DNA of 64,000 nucleotides, taken from assembly GCF_900099645.1 (NCBI RefSeq), contig NZ_FMTL01000001.1, forward strand, positions 186,001 to 250,000. The letters run 5' to 3'. The translations under genes and the position numbers were made by a program. The DNA is from Pseudomonas peli (GTDB lineage: Bacteria; Pseudomonadota; Gammaproteobacteria; Pseudomonadales; Pseudomonadaceae). The notes beneath the pieces are model-generated. The model saw nothing but the letters and a program-made list of their open reading frames with translations. It had not been told where the DNA came from and did no database searches. Of the stretch, positions 10,008-21,649 are shown in pieces. Position 1 is the first letter of the stretch. Every line of letters starts with the position of its first letter.

Positions 10008-10796
10008 TCAAGCCTCCCCTTTTTGCAGATTGGCGAGGAACTGGGCAAAGCCGTTCTCTCCCAGCCAGAAGTGCAGCAAGTTATTGACGCCGTTCTGGGT
10101 CAGGGTTGCACCTGCCAGGCCGTCAACCTGATGGGTCGCCTGCGCGCTCTGCGCATCGACGTTGCCCTTGATGATCTGAATCGCCAGCTCGCCCTTGTCA
10201 TCAAACAAGGTCTTGCCCAGCCACAGACTTTTCCACTTCGGGTTATCCACTTCGCCGCCTAGACCCGGGGTTTCGGCATGCTGATAGAAGCCGAAACCGG
10301 CAACGGTATTGAGGTCACCCTGGAGGGCCATAAAGCCGTGCAGGGTCGACCACAGGCCATAGCCACGCACCGGCAGAATCACGGTTTCCAGCTTGCCATC
10401 CTGCTCCACCAGGTAAACCGTGGTGAAACGCTCGCGGCGCTTGATCGAGGCGATATCGTCAGAGCCTTCAAGCACGGCTGATAACTTCGGATCCTTGGAC
10501 GCTTTCAGCGGATCGAAAGTAGCCGGATTCTGCGCATCGCTGAAGGTGCCAGTGTCGAGATCGACAATGCGCGCACTGATGCGTTCGGCGAACAACGCCT
10601 TGACCTGCGCACTGCTCATGCTGGCATCGCCTAGCCCTGCAATCGCCAGAATGCTGCGCTGCTTATCGAGCTGACGGTTTTCCACTTGAGTAGGTTTCAG
10701 CGCAATAGCGGCACCGGCAACAAACACCGAACACACCAGGCAGACCAACAGGGCCACCACCAACGTGCGGACGGTGGATTCTTTTTGACTAGACAT
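10008..10796 (-). CDS. nqrC: Na+-NQR subunit C (covalent FMN)
   Basis: Membrane-anchored, mostly periplasmic subunit that carries a covalent FMN. From ATG 10796 the protein is 262 aa, a normal length. One helix spans about residues 10-32 ([18 protein letters not shown]), and the FMN attachment motif near residue 228 reads [10 protein letters not shown], with the Thr as presumed flavin acceptor. The residue before GAT is Ala where Ser or Thr is usual. The start overlaps the nqrB end by 8 bases; the longer upstream frame lies inside nqrB and was not used. Confidence 0.96.
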   Translation of the reverse strand: MSSQKESTVRTLVVALLVCLVCSVFVAGAAIALKPTQVENRQLDKQRSILAIAGLGDASMSSAQVKALFAERISARIVDLDTGTFSDAQNPATFDPLKASKDPKLSAVLEGSDDIASIKRRERFTTVYLVEQDGKLETVILPVRGYGLWSTLHGFMALQGDLNTVAGFGFYQHAETPGLGGEVDNPKWKSLWLGKTLFDDKGELAIQIIKGNVDAQSAQATHQVDGLAGATLTQNGVNNLLHFWLGENGFAQFLANLQKGEA

Positions 10797-12000
10797 TGCG
10801 TGCCAGCCTCCGCTTGATATTGGCTTGAACGACAAAGTGGTCGATCAGCGGTGCAAACAGGTTGGCGAACAGGATCGCCAGCATCATGCCTTCAGGGAAC
10901 GCTGGGTTGACCACACGGATCATCACCACCATCACCCCGATCAGGGCACCGAAGATCCACTTACCGGTATTGGTCATGGAAGCCGACACCGGGTCGGTGG
11001 CCATAAAGAACATACCGAAAGCAAAACCACCGACTACCAGGTGCCAGTACCACGGCATGGCAAACATCGGGTTGGTGTTCGAACCGAGCACATTGAGCAA
11101 CAGGCTAAAGCCGATCATGCCCAGCATTACGCCGGTCACAATGCGCCAGGAGGCAATCTTGGTAATCAGCAGAATGCCGCCACCAATCAGAATCGCCAGG
11201 GTGCTGGTCTCACCCATGGAACCGTGAATGGTGCCTAAGAACGCATCCATCCAGGAGATGCCGTTGCTCACCACATTCTCGATGCCGCCAGCAGCCGCCA
11301 GGCTCAGCGAGGTTGCGCCAGCGAAACCATCAACCGCGGTCCAGACTGCATCACCGGACATCTGTGCCGGATAGGCGAAGAACAGGAAGGCACGGCCAGT
11401 CAGCGCCGGGTTCAGGAAGTTCTTGCCGGTACCGCCAAACACTTCCTTGCCGATCACCACACCGAAGCTGATACCCAGCGCGACCTGCCACAGCGGAATG
11501 CTTGGCGGCAGAGTCAGGGCGAACAGCACGGAGGTGACGAAGAAACCTTCGTTGACTTCATGCTTACGGATCGACGCGAATAGCACTTCCCAGAAGCCGC
11601 CGACGATAAATGCCGTGGCATACACAGGCAGGAAATACGCCGCGCCCTGGATAAAGTTATCCCACAGGCTGTTGGGATCAAACCCAGCCAGTGAACCGAT
11701 CAGTGCAAAGCGCCAGCCTTCCTGAGCTGCCAGCAGTTCAGGGCTGTTGGCGAAAATCAGGTTGGCTTGATAACCGGTGTTCCACATCCCGAAAAACATC
11801 ATCGGGAAGGTACACAACCACACAGTGATCATCATGCGTTTGAGGTCAATGCCGTCACGCACGTGGGCAGTGGTTTTGGTCACGCTACCGGGGCGATAAA
11901 AGAACGTGTCAATGGCCTCGTACAGCGCATAAAAGCTCTCGTACTTGCCACCTTTTTCGAAGTTGTGCTCGATTTTATCGAGGAATGCACGGATACCCAT
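10789..12000 (-). CDS. nqrB: Na+-NQR subunit B (covalent FMN, quinone and Na+ path)
   Basis: Largest membrane subunit of Na+-NQR, 403 aa with about ten helices. It holds a covalent FMN, riboflavin and part of the sodium channel. The flavinylation motif near residue 229 is [10 protein letters not shown], again with Ala before GAT. The conserved [11 protein letters not shown] and [18 protein letters not shown] segments of the NqrB/RnfD family are present. It begins three bases after the nqrA stop, with a good ribosome-binding site (AAGGAGG) overlapping the end of nqrA. Confidence 0.97.
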   Translation of the reverse strand: MGIRAFLDKIEHNFEKGGKYESFYALYEAIDTFFYRPGSVTKTTAHVRDGIDLKRMMITVWLCTFPMMFFGMWNTGYQANLIFANSPELLAAQEGWRFALIGSLAGFDPNSLWDNFIQGAAYFLPVYATAFIVGGFWEVLFASIRKHEVNEGFFVTSVLFALTLPPSIPLWQVALGISFGVVIGKEVFGGTGKNFLNPALTGRAFLFFAYPAQMSGDAVWTAVDGFAGATSLSLAAAGGIENVVSNGISWMDAFLGTIHGSMGETSTLAILIGGGILLITKIASWRIVTGVMLGMIGFSLLLNVLGSNTNPMFAMPWYWHLVVGGFAFGMFFMATDPVSASMTNTGKWIFGALIGVMVVMIRVVNPAFPEGMMLAILFANLFAPLIDHFVVQANIKRRLARNV

Positions 12001-12003
12001 GAC

Positions 12004-13602
<1,599 letters not shown>

Positions 13603-13609
13603 TCACACC

Positions 13610-14170
13610 ATGCGCCTGCTATTGCTATTCACTGCACTACTGCTGCTCAGCGGCGATTTATTCGCCAACAACCGCGAACGCCTAAAAGAGGCCAACTTCG
13701 CCACCACTCACGAACTCGCGCAAAACAATCTGGAACGCAAGAACCAAAGTGTACTGACTTACCTGTGGGCGGATGTCTACGCCGCGGCCTTCTATGCCCC
13801 GACCAAAGCCAGCGCCCGCCAGGCGGTCAGCACACCTCTCACGCAACGCCTTGAGCTCTATTACTTCCGCAACATCGATAGCCAAGACGTCGTCAAAGCG
13901 GCGTGGGTCACCCTTGAGCGCCAACATGACGCCGCCACCTTGCAACGCCTGCGCCCCGAACTGGATGCCTTGCACGCTACATTCAAGGATATTCAGCCCG
14001 GCGATCGCTACGCCCTGAACTTCACTGCCGGCAGCGGCCTCACCTTGGAAATCAATGGCAAAGTCGCCTTCACCAGCCAGAACCCGGCACTGGCCAGGGC
14101 CTACCTGGGCATATGGCTCTCGCCCGATGGCCTGTCGGATGAGTTGCGTACCAGCTTGCTGGCTGATTAA
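13610..14170 (+). CDS. Exported chalcone-isomerase-like protein
   Basis: A 186-aa protein with an N-terminal signal peptide (MRLLLLFTALLLLSGDLFA). The mature part resembles the chalcone isomerase-like family of bacterial periplasmic proteins: an early VLTYLWADVYAAAFYAP strand-helix, LELYYFRNIDSQDVVKA, and the end AYLGIWLSPDGLSDELR, where the GIWLG/S-like segment is characteristic. The bacterial members have no proven isomerase activity; the fold is also used by fatty-acid-binding proteins. It is divergent from nqrA and precedes a terminator, so it is monocistronic. Confidence 0.75.
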   Translation: MRLLLLFTALLLLSGDLFANNRERLKEANFATTHELAQNNLERKNQSVLTYLWADVYAAAFYAPTKASARQAVSTPLTQRLELYYFRNIDSQDVVKAAWVTLERQHDAATLQRLRPELDALHATFKDIQPGDRYALNFTAGSGLTLEINGKVAFTSQNPALARAYLGIWLSPDGLSDELRTSLLAD

Positions 14171-14190
14171 AGCGCCACACGGCGCGCAAT

Positions 14191-14220
14191 AAAAAACGGG
14201 AGCCGAAGCTCCCGTTTTTT
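14191..14220. terminator. Bidirectional rho-independent terminator
   Basis: ACGGGAGC/GCTCCCGT stem with a CGAA loop, flanked by an A6 run and a T6 run. It separates the convergent chalcone-isomerase-like gene and the GAPDH gene. Confidence 0.93.
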
Positions 14221-14233
14221 ATTCACCCTGCGC

Positions 14234-15700
14234 TTAGCGCGGGAAGGCTGGCGGGTTAACCCCGGCCATGTCTTCCATCACGCGAACCACCTGGCAGCTG
14301 TAACCGAACTCGTTGTCGTACCACACGTACAGCACAACGCGGTTGTCATTGCAGATGGTGGCTTCGGCATCGACTACACCAGCGTGACGCGAACCAACGA
14401 AGTCAGTGGAGACCACTTCCTGCGACTGGACGAAGTCAATCTGCTTTTGCAGGTCGGAGTGCATGGCCATCTGGCGCAGGTACTCGTTGACTTCTTCACG
14501 GGTGGTAGCCTTCTCAAGGTTGAGGTTGAGAATGGCCATCGACACGTTCGGCGTCGGAACGCGAATGGCGTTGCCGGTCAGCTTGCCTTTCAGCACGGGC
14601 AGTGCCTTGGCAGCAGCAGTGGCAGCACCGGTTTCGGTGATCACCATGTTCAGCGGCGCGCTGCGGCCACGGCGATCGCCCTTGTGGAAGTTATCGATCA
14701 GGTTCTGGTCGTTGGTGTACGAGTGAACGGTTTCGACGTGACCATTAACGATGCCGTACTGATCATTAATCGCTTTGAGCACCGGCACGATGGCGTTGGT
14801 GGTGCAGGAAGCGGCCGAGATGATCTTATCTTCAGGGGTGATTTCGCCGTGGTTGATGCCGTGCACGATGTTCTTCAGCGCGCCTTTGCCAGGCGCGGTC
14901 AGAACAACGCGATCAACACCTGGGCAGGCCAGGTGCTGACCCAGACCGTCGGCATCACGCCATACACCGGTGTTGTCCACCAGCAGCGCGTTCTTGATGC
15001 CGTATTGGGTGTAATCCACCTCGGCTGGCGATTTGGCGTAGATCACCTGAATCAGATTACCGTTTGCCGTCAGGGTGTTGTTCTCTTCGTCGATGGTGAT
15101 GGTGCCATCGAACTTGCCGTGTACCGAGTCGCGGCGCAACAGACTGGCGCGCTTGACCAGGTCATTGGTCGCGCCTTTACGCACAACAATGGCGCGCAGA
15201 CGTAGGCCGTCGCCGCCACCGGTTTTCTCGATCAGGATGCGCGCCAGCAGACGGCCGATACGACCGAAGCCATACAGCACAACGTCAGTGCCTTCACGGG
15301 CTTCGCTGTTCTGCTTGCCGGCTACTTCCACCAGTTCATCTTTGGCGAACTGCTCGATGCTACGGCCTTGGCCTTCAACCTTGAACTTGCTGACCATCTT
15401 GCCCAGGTCAACAGAGGCAGCACCCAGCTTGAGCTCGCTCATGGCCTTGAGCGCCTGGAAGGTGTCGTGCACCGACAGCTCGCTGTCACCGGTCAGGCGG
15501 TGACGGGCGAAGCGATGGGCCTTGAGAATGTCGATCACCGAACGGTTGATCAGACCACGGCCGTAGATCGAGGTGACCACGTTGTTGTTACGGTAGAGTT
15601 GGCCAATCATCGGAATCATCGCTTCCGCAAGGGCTTCTCGATCGATCCACTCACCGAGACACTGGTCGGGCTTCTGAGTCACGGGCAGTACCTTCCACAT
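14234..15700 (-). CDS. gap: Glyceraldehyde-3-phosphate dehydrogenase, long form
   Basis: Oxidises glyceraldehyde 3-phosphate to 1,3-bisphosphoglycerate. The 488-aa protein is about 150 residues longer than classical GAPDH. The Rossmann motif VVLYGFGRIGRLLARIL begins only near residue 137, after a helical N-terminal extension. The catalytic cysteine sits in SAASCTTNAIVPVL at about residue 299, and the end NEFGYSCQVVRVMEDMAG is typical. ATG 15700 fits the long form kept beside mfd in Pseudomonas; upstream residues in the open frame overlap the mfd leader and are not credible. It may serve gluconeogenesis alongside another GAPDH elsewhere in the genome; that is inference. Confidence 0.92.
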   Translation of the reverse strand: MWKVLPVTQKPDQCLGEWIDREALAEAMIPMIGQLYRNNNVVTSIYGRGLINRSVIDILKAHRFARHRLTGDSELSVHDTFQALKAMSELKLGAASVDLGKMVSKFKVEGQGRSIEQFAKDELVEVAGKQNSEAREGTDVVLYGFGRIGRLLARILIEKTGGGDGLRLRAIVVRKGATNDLVKRASLLRRDSVHGKFDGTITIDEENNTLTANGNLIQVIYAKSPAEVDYTQYGIKNALLVDNTGVWRDADGLGQHLACPGVDRVVLTAPGKGALKNIVHGINHGEITPEDKIISAASCTTNAIVPVLKAINDQYGIVNGHVETVHSYTNDQNLIDNFHKGDRRGRSAPLNMVITETGAATAAAKALPVLKGKLTGNAIRVPTPNVSMAILNLNLEKATTREEVNEYLRQMAMHSDLQKQIDFVQSQEVVSTDFVGSRHAGVVDAEATICNDNRVVLYVWYDNEFGYSCQVVRVMEDMAGVNPPAFPR

Positions 15701-15769
15701 GTAGGGGCTGAAAAAAGGGGCTACATTATGACGGCGCACGCGTGCTTGAGCAATGCACGGCTGTCGTAA

Positions 15770-15799
15770 CTGACACCACACATAAACGCCCGCTACAAT
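15770..15799 (+). promoter_or_regulatory. Candidate mfd promoter
   Basis: CTGACA (5 of 6 to the -35 consensus) at 15770-15775, an 18-base spacer, then TACAAT (5 of 6) at 15794-15799. It lies about 30 bases before the proposed GTG start of mfd. Confidence 0.5.
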
Positions 15800-15831
15800 C
15801 GGCGACCTTGTGTCCTGACCGTGAGCCGCCC

Positions 15832-18800
15832 GTGCCTGTACTGCGTCTACCGTCCCTGCCGGCCACTGCCGGCAAACAACACTGGGGCAACCTGCCCGGT
15901 GCCGCGCTGAGCCTGGCAATTGCCGAAGCCGCCAGCAATGCTAAACGCTTCACCCTGCTGCTGACTGCCGACAGCCAGAGTGCCGAGCGCCTGCAAGAGG
16001 AGCTGAGTTTTTTCGCTCCGGAATTGCCGGTGTTGCACTTTCCCGATTGGGAAACCCTGCCCTACGACCTGTTCTCACCGCACCAGGACATCATTTCCCA
16101 GCGGATTGCAGCGCTCTATCGCCTGCCGGAGCTCAAGCACGGCGTATTGGTAGTGCCGATCACCACCGCCCTACACCGCCTAGCGCCTAAACGCTTTCTG
16201 CTTGGCAGCAGCCTGGTCATGCAAGTCGGCCAGCAGCTCGACGTCAACCAGATGCGTGGCAACCTCGAAGCCGCCGGCTACCGCTGCGTCGATACGGTGT
16301 ATGAACACGGCGAGTTTGCCGTGCGCGGCGCACTGATTGACCTGTTCCCAATGGGCAGCAGCCAGCCGTACCGCATTGACCTGTTCGATGATGAAATTGA
16401 AACCCTGCGCACCTTCGACCCGGAAACCCAGCGCTCGATCGACAAGGTTGATTCAATCAAGCTGTTGCCAGCACGCGAATTCCCGCTGGAAAAGAAAGCC
16501 GTCACCGATTTCCGCGGGCGCTTTCGCGAGCGCTTCGATGTAGATTTCCGCCGCTGCCCCATCTACCAAGACCTCAGCACAGGCATCACACCTGCAGGTA
16601 TTGAGTACTACCTGCCGCTGTTCTTTGAAGAGACCGCCACCCTTTTCGACTACCTGCCGGCCGACACCCAGGTGTTTTCCCTACCCGGCATCGAAAAAGC
16701 TGCTGAACAGTTTTGGGTGGATGCACGCAGCCGCTACGAGGATCGCCGCGTCGATCCGGAACGCCCACTGCTGCCGCCGGCGGATATCTTCCTCCCGGTG
16801 GAAGACTGCTTCGCCCGCCTGAAAAACTGGCCGCGCGTGGTGGTCAGCCAGGATGACATCGAAGAAGGCGTCGGCCGCACCCGTTTCGACGCCAACCCAC
16901 TTCCCGACCTGGCAATCCAGGCCAAGGCCGGTGAGCCGCTGGCAGCATTGCGGCGCTTTATCGAGGAATACCCTGGCCGCGTGCTGTTCTGTGCCGAGTC
17001 TGCCGGACGACGCGAAGTGCTTCTGGAACTCCTTGCACGCCTCAAGCTCAAGCCGAACGAATTCGAGAGCTGGCCGGCATTCACGGGCAGCAAGCAGCGC
17101 CTGGGTATCTGTATTGCCCCTCTGGATGACGGTCTGCTGCTTGAGAACCTCGCCCTGGTAGCCGAAAGCCCTCTGTTCGGTCAGCGAGTGATGCAACGCC
17201 GGCGCCGCGAAAAATCGCGTGATGGCGGCGACAACGTCATTAAAAACCTCACCGAACTACGCGAAGGCGCACCCGTGGTACACATCGACCATGGCGTCGG
17301 CCGTTACCTGGGCCTGGTGACCATGGAATTCGACGGCCAGGCCGCCGAATTCCTCGCCCTGATGTACGCCGAGGAAGCCAAACTCTACGTCCCGGTCGCC
17401 AGCCTGCACCTGATTGCCCGCTACACCGGCAGCGATGACGCCCTTGCCCCACTGCATCGCCTCGGCTCGGAAACCTGGCAGAAAGCCAAACGCAAGGCCG
17501 CCGAACAGGTGCGCGATGTCGCCGCTGAACTGCTCGACATCTATGCCCGCCGCGCCGCCCGCGAAGGCTATGCCTTTGCCGACCCGAAGGCCGATTACGC
17601 CACCTTCAGCGCCGGCTTCCCCTTCGAGGAAACACCCGACCAGCAAGCCGCCATTGAAGCCGTCTACAGCGACATGCTCACTGCGAAACCGATGGACCGC
17701 CTGGTGTGCGGCGATGTCGGCTTCGGTAAGACTGAAGTGGCCATGCGCGCCGCGTTCATTGCTGTACATGGCGGCAAGCAGGTGGCGGTACTGGTGCCGA
17801 CCACCCTGCTCGCCCAGCAGCACTACAACAGCTTCCGCGACCGCTTCGCCGATTGGCCGGTCAAAGTCGAAGTGATGAGCCGCTTCAAGAGCGCCAAAGA
17901 TGTCAGTGACGCCATGCAGCAACTGGCAGAAGGCAAAGTGGATATCGTCATCGGCACCCACAAGCTGCTGCAGGACGACGTCAAGTTCAGCAACCTGGGG
18001 CTAGTGATCATCGACGAAGAGCACCGCTTCGGTGTCCGCCAAAAAGAACAGCTGAAAACCCTGCGCAGCGAGGTGGATATCCTGACCCTCACAGCCACGC
18101 CGATTCCGCGCACCCTGAACATGGCCGTGGCGGGCATGCGTGACCTGTCGATCATCGCCACGCCGCCGGCGCGGCGCTTATCAGTGCGCACCTTCGTCAT
18201 GGAGCAGAACAACCCGACGATTAAAGAAGCCCTGCTGCGCGAACTGTTGCGCGGCGGCCAGGTGTACTACCTGCACAACGACGTGAAAACCATCGAGAAG
18301 TGCGCCGCCGACCTGGCTGAACTGGTGCCCGAAGCGCGTATAGGCATCGGCCACGGGCAAATGCGCGAGCGCGAGCTGGAACAGGTGATGGGTGACTTCT
18401 ATCACAAGCGCTTCAACGTGCTGATCGCCTCGACCATCATCGAAACCGGCATCGACGTGCCGAGCGCCAACACCATCATCATTGAGCGCGCTGACAAGTT
18501 CGGCCTGGCCCAGCTGCACCAGTTGCGCGGTCGCGTTGGCCGCAGCCACCACCAGGCCTATGCCTACCTGCTGACTCCACCACGCAAACAGATGACCGAC
18601 GACGCGCAGAAGCGCCTGGAGGCCATCAGTAACGCCCAAGACCTTGGCGCCGGCTTCGTCCTGGCCACCCATGACCTGGAAATCCGTGGCGCCGGTGAGC
18701 TGCTCGGCGACGGCCAGAGCGGTCAGATCCAAGCGGTCGGTTTCACCCTGTATATGGAAATGCTCGAACGCGCAGTGAAGTCCATCCGCAAAGGTGAGCA

Positions 18801-19269
18801 ACCCAACCTCGATCAACCGCTTGGCGGCGGCCCTGAGATCAACCTGCGCGTGCCGGCATTGATCCCCGACGACTACCTGCCTGACGTACACGCACGACTG
18901 ATCATGTACAAACGCATTGCCAACGCCGCTGACGAGGATGGCCTGAAAGAGCTGCAGGTGGAGATGATCGACCGCTTCGGCCTGCTGCCGGAGCCGACCA
19001 AGAACTTGGTACGCATCACCTTGCTGAAATTACAGGCAGAAAAGCTTGGCATCAAAAAAGTCGACGCGGGCCCGCAAGGTGGCCGCATCGAATTCACTGC
19101 CGACACCTGCGTCGACCCACTGACGCTGATCAAGCTGATTCAGGGTGCACCGAACCGCTACAAGTTCGAAGGTGCGACGCTGTTTAAATTCCAGGTGCCG
19201 ATGGAGCGCTCGGAAGAACGATTCAACACACTCGAAGCGCTGTTCGAGCGCCTGACTCCCTCTACATAA
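15832..19269 (+). CDS. mfd: Transcription-repair coupling factor Mfd
   Basis: Removes RNA polymerase stalled at DNA lesions and recruits UvrA. From GTG 15832 the protein is 1145 aa and begins VPVLRLPSLPATAGKQHWG, matching the Pseudomonas form. Domains in order: UvrB-like module (about 1-340), CarD-like RNA-polymerase interaction domain (about 470-540, with HIDHGVGRYLG), and translocase motifs including GDVGFGKTEVAMR (about 626), DEEH (about 727) and the TRG-like HQLRGRVGRSHHQ, then the C-terminal TRCF domain. An upstream ATG at 15742 would put the start ahead of the predicted promoter and was rejected. Confidence 0.96.
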   Translation: MPVLRLPSLPATAGKQHWGNLPGAALSLAIAEAASNAKRFTLLLTADSQSAERLQEELSFFAPELPVLHFPDWETLPYDLFSPHQDIISQRIAALYRLPELKHGVLVVPITTALHRLAPKRFLLGSSLVMQVGQQLDVNQMRGNLEAAGYRCVDTVYEHGEFAVRGALIDLFPMGSSQPYRIDLFDDEIETLRTFDPETQRSIDKVDSIKLLPAREFPLEKKAVTDFRGRFRERFDVDFRRCPIYQDLSTGITPAGIEYYLPLFFEETATLFDYLPADTQVFSLPGIEKAAEQFWVDARSRYEDRRVDPERPLLPPADIFLPVEDCFARLKNWPRVVVSQDDIEEGVGRTRFDANPLPDLAIQAKAGEPLAALRRFIEEYPGRVLFCAESAGRREVLLELLARLKLKPNEFESWPAFTGSKQRLGICIAPLDDGLLLENLALVAESPLFGQRVMQRRRREKSRDGGDNVIKNLTELREGAPVVHIDHGVGRYLGLVTMEFDGQAAEFLALMYAEEAKLYVPVASLHLIARYTGSDDALAPLHRLGSETWQKAKRKAAEQVRDVAAELLDIYARRAAREGYAFADPKADYATFSAGFPFEETPDQQAAIEAVYSDMLTAKPMDRLVCGDVGFGKTEVAMRAAFIAVHGGKQVAVLVPTTLLAQQHYNSFRDRFADWPVKVEVMSRFKSAKDVSDAMQQLAEGKVDIVIGTHKLLQDDVKFSNLGLVIIDEEHRFGVRQKEQLKTLRSEVDILTLTATPIPRTLNMAVAGMRDLSIIATPPARRLSVRTFVMEQNNPTIKEALLRELLRGGQVYYLHNDVKTIEKCAADLAELVPEARIGIGHGQMRERELEQVMGDFYHKRFNVLIASTIIETGIDVPSANTIIIERADKFGLAQLHQLRGRVGRSHHQAYAYLLTPPRKQMTDDAQKRLEAISNAQDLGAGFVLATHDLEIRGAGELLGDGQSGQIQAVGFTLYMEMLERAVKSIRKGEQPNLDQPLGGGPEINLRVPALIPDDYLPDVHARLIMYKRIANAADEDGLKELQVEMIDRFGLLPEPTKNLVRITLLKLQAEKLGIKKVDAGPQGGRIEFTADTCVDPLTLIKLIQGAPNRYKFEGATLFKFQVPMERSEERFNTLEALFERLTPST

Positions 19270-19280
19270 AGGATTACCCC

Positions 19281-19820
19281 ATGCGCGCACTCCGCAACCT
19301 GGCCCTGCTGCCGCTCATTCTACTGAGCCTGCTCAATAGCACTGCCGCCCTGGCTGATAGCCTCTACCAGGTTGAAGTCATCGTATTCCGCCAGGCCGCC
19401 ACGCCGATTTCCGCCGGCCAATTGCCACCCGATAACTGGGCACAGAATGCGCTGCCAGTAGACGGTAGCAACAGTCGCACACCGGCATTGAATGCCGAAG
19501 CTGGCAAACTCAACCCGTCGAACGGCTATGAGGTTCTGCTGCACAAAGCTTGGGCCCAAAGCCTGGGTGAATCGATCAGCCGCGTCGCTATCAGCGCCGG
19601 CGACGAGCAGTTCGGTCACTTCCCGATCGAAGGCACCATCGGCCTAAAAGGTGGCCGCGTGATCGAACTAGAGAGCGACATCTGGGTTAATCAGATCGAC
19701 ACCAGTGGCACCATCGCGGACAGCGAACGCATCAAACAAAGCAGTCGCCTGACCAGCGGCGAATTAACCTTTGTTGATAATGGCAGCCTGGGCATGCTGA
19801 TTCGCGTCAGCCTGCTCTGA
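19281..19820 (+). CDS. Exported CsiV-like protein
   Basis: A 179-aa exported protein with signal peptide MRALRNLALLPLILLSLLNS to about ALAD. The mature N-terminus LYQVEVIVFRQ and the C-terminal region with LTSGELTFVDNGSLGMLIRV match the CsiV (peptidoglycan-binding) family, whose Vibrio member affects septation under stress. The ATG follows mfd by 11 bases with AAAGGA upstream, so the two are probably cotranscribed; a strong terminator follows. The function in Pseudomonas is unknown. Confidence 0.72.
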   Translation: MRALRNLALLPLILLSLLNSTAALADSLYQVEVIVFRQAATPISAGQLPPDNWAQNALPVDGSNSRTPALNAEAGKLNPSNGYEVLLHKAWAQSLGESISRVAISAGDEQFGHFPIEGTIGLKGGRVIELESDIWVNQIDTSGTIADSERIKQSSRLTSGELTFVDNGSLGMLIRVSLL

Positions 19821-19832
19821 ACAGTCAGGCAT

Positions 19833-19863
19833 AAAAAAGGGCCGCATTGTGCGGCCCTTTTTT
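19833..19863. terminator. Bidirectional rho-independent terminator
   Basis: GGGCCGCA/TGCGGCCC stem with flanking A6 and T6 runs. It ends the mfd transcript and faces the end of mtiP. Confidence 0.93.
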
Positions 19864-19882
19864 GTGAATACAGGGTGACCAG

Positions 19883-20623
<741 letters not shown>

Positions 20624-20629
20624 TTACTC

Positions 20630-21628
20630 CTAGTCGATTAATTGCGCATCACGCAGACTGCCCAGCGCAGCCAACCAACGCGGGCTCTGCCGGTACTCAA
20701 CTCCAGGAAACGCTTGCCGGCGCATGCGCGCCAAGCCTTTCGGCGGTTCCACCTTGAGACGCTGTAGGGCACTCAAGGCCAGCTCTGCCGCTGCCCGGTC
20801 GTTACATACCAGGCCCATGTCACAACCAGCAGTCAGCGCCGCCTCAATACGGCAAGCCGCATCACCCACCACATGGGCACCGGCCATCGACAGGTCGTCG
20901 CTGAAAATCACCCCATCAAAGGCCAGCTCCCCACGCAAAATTTCTTGCAGCCAACGCCGCGAAAAACCGGCAGGCTGGCTGTCCACTTGAGGGTAGATCA
21001 CGTGGGCGGGCATCACTGCAGCCAACTTCTGACTCAACTGGGCAAAAGGCTTTAAATCGACTGCACGAATCTGCTCTAAGCTGCGCTCATCCACAGGGAT
21101 GGCCACATGGGAATCTGCCTCAGCCCAGCCGTGCCCGGGGAAATGCTTGCCGGTGGCGGCCATACCCGCGGCGTTCATCCCGCGAATAAAAGCGCCGGCC
21201 AGCAAGGTCGCGCGCTGCGCATCGCCCTCAAAGGAACGGCTACCGACCACCGCACTGCGCTGATGATCGAGATCCAGCACCGGGGCAAAGCTCAGGTCCA
21301 AACCAGCGGCCAGCACTTCGGTCGCCATAACCCAACCGCATTGCTCAGCCAGGTGCTCGGCATTGGGGTTATCAGCCAGCGCACGCATCGCCGGTAAGCG
21401 CACAAAACCCTGACGCAGTCGCTGCACACGACCACCTTCCTGATCCACCGCCAGCAACAGGTCCGGACGAACCGCGCGAATCGCAGCGGACAGCTCACGC
21501 ACCTGGCGCGGGTCTTCAATATTGCGGGCAAACAGAATCAACCCGGCCACCTGCGGCTGGCGCAGAATCTGTCGATCCTCGGCGGTCAGCCAGGTGCCGG
21601 CGATATCCAGCATCAATGAACCTTGCAT
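20630..21628 (-). CDS. nagZ: Beta-N-acetylglucosaminidase NagZ
   Basis: Cytoplasmic glycoside hydrolase family 3 enzyme of peptidoglycan recycling. It removes GlcNAc from anhydro-muropeptides and so influences AmpC induction. The 332-aa protein from ATG 21628 (MQGSLMLDIAGTWLTAEDRQ) has AVDQEGGRVQRLR, the family signature KHFPGHGWAEADSHVAIP (catalytic His/Asp loop, about residue 165) and FSDDLSMAGA with the nucleophilic Asp. A GTG 12 bases upstream is in frame but the ATG fits the family. The upstream neighbour is a YkuD enzyme, 21 bases away. Confidence 0.95.
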   Translation of the reverse strand: MQGSLMLDIAGTWLTAEDRQILRQPQVAGLILFARNIEDPRQVRELSAAIRAVRPDLLLAVDQEGGRVQRLRQGFVRLPAMRALADNPNAEHLAEQCGWVMATEVLAAGLDLSFAPVLDLDHQRSAVVGSRSFEGDAQRATLLAGAFIRGMNAAGMAATGKHFPGHGWAEADSHVAIPVDERSLEQIRAVDLKPFAQLSQKLAAVMPAHVIYPQVDSQPAGFSRRWLQEILRGELAFDGVIFSDDLSMAGAHVVGDAACRIEAALTAGCDMGLVCNDRAAAELALSALQRLKVEPPKGLARMRRQAFPGVEYRQSPRWLAALGSLRDAQLID

Positions 21629-21649
21629 GGGTGTACTCACAACTCTTCC

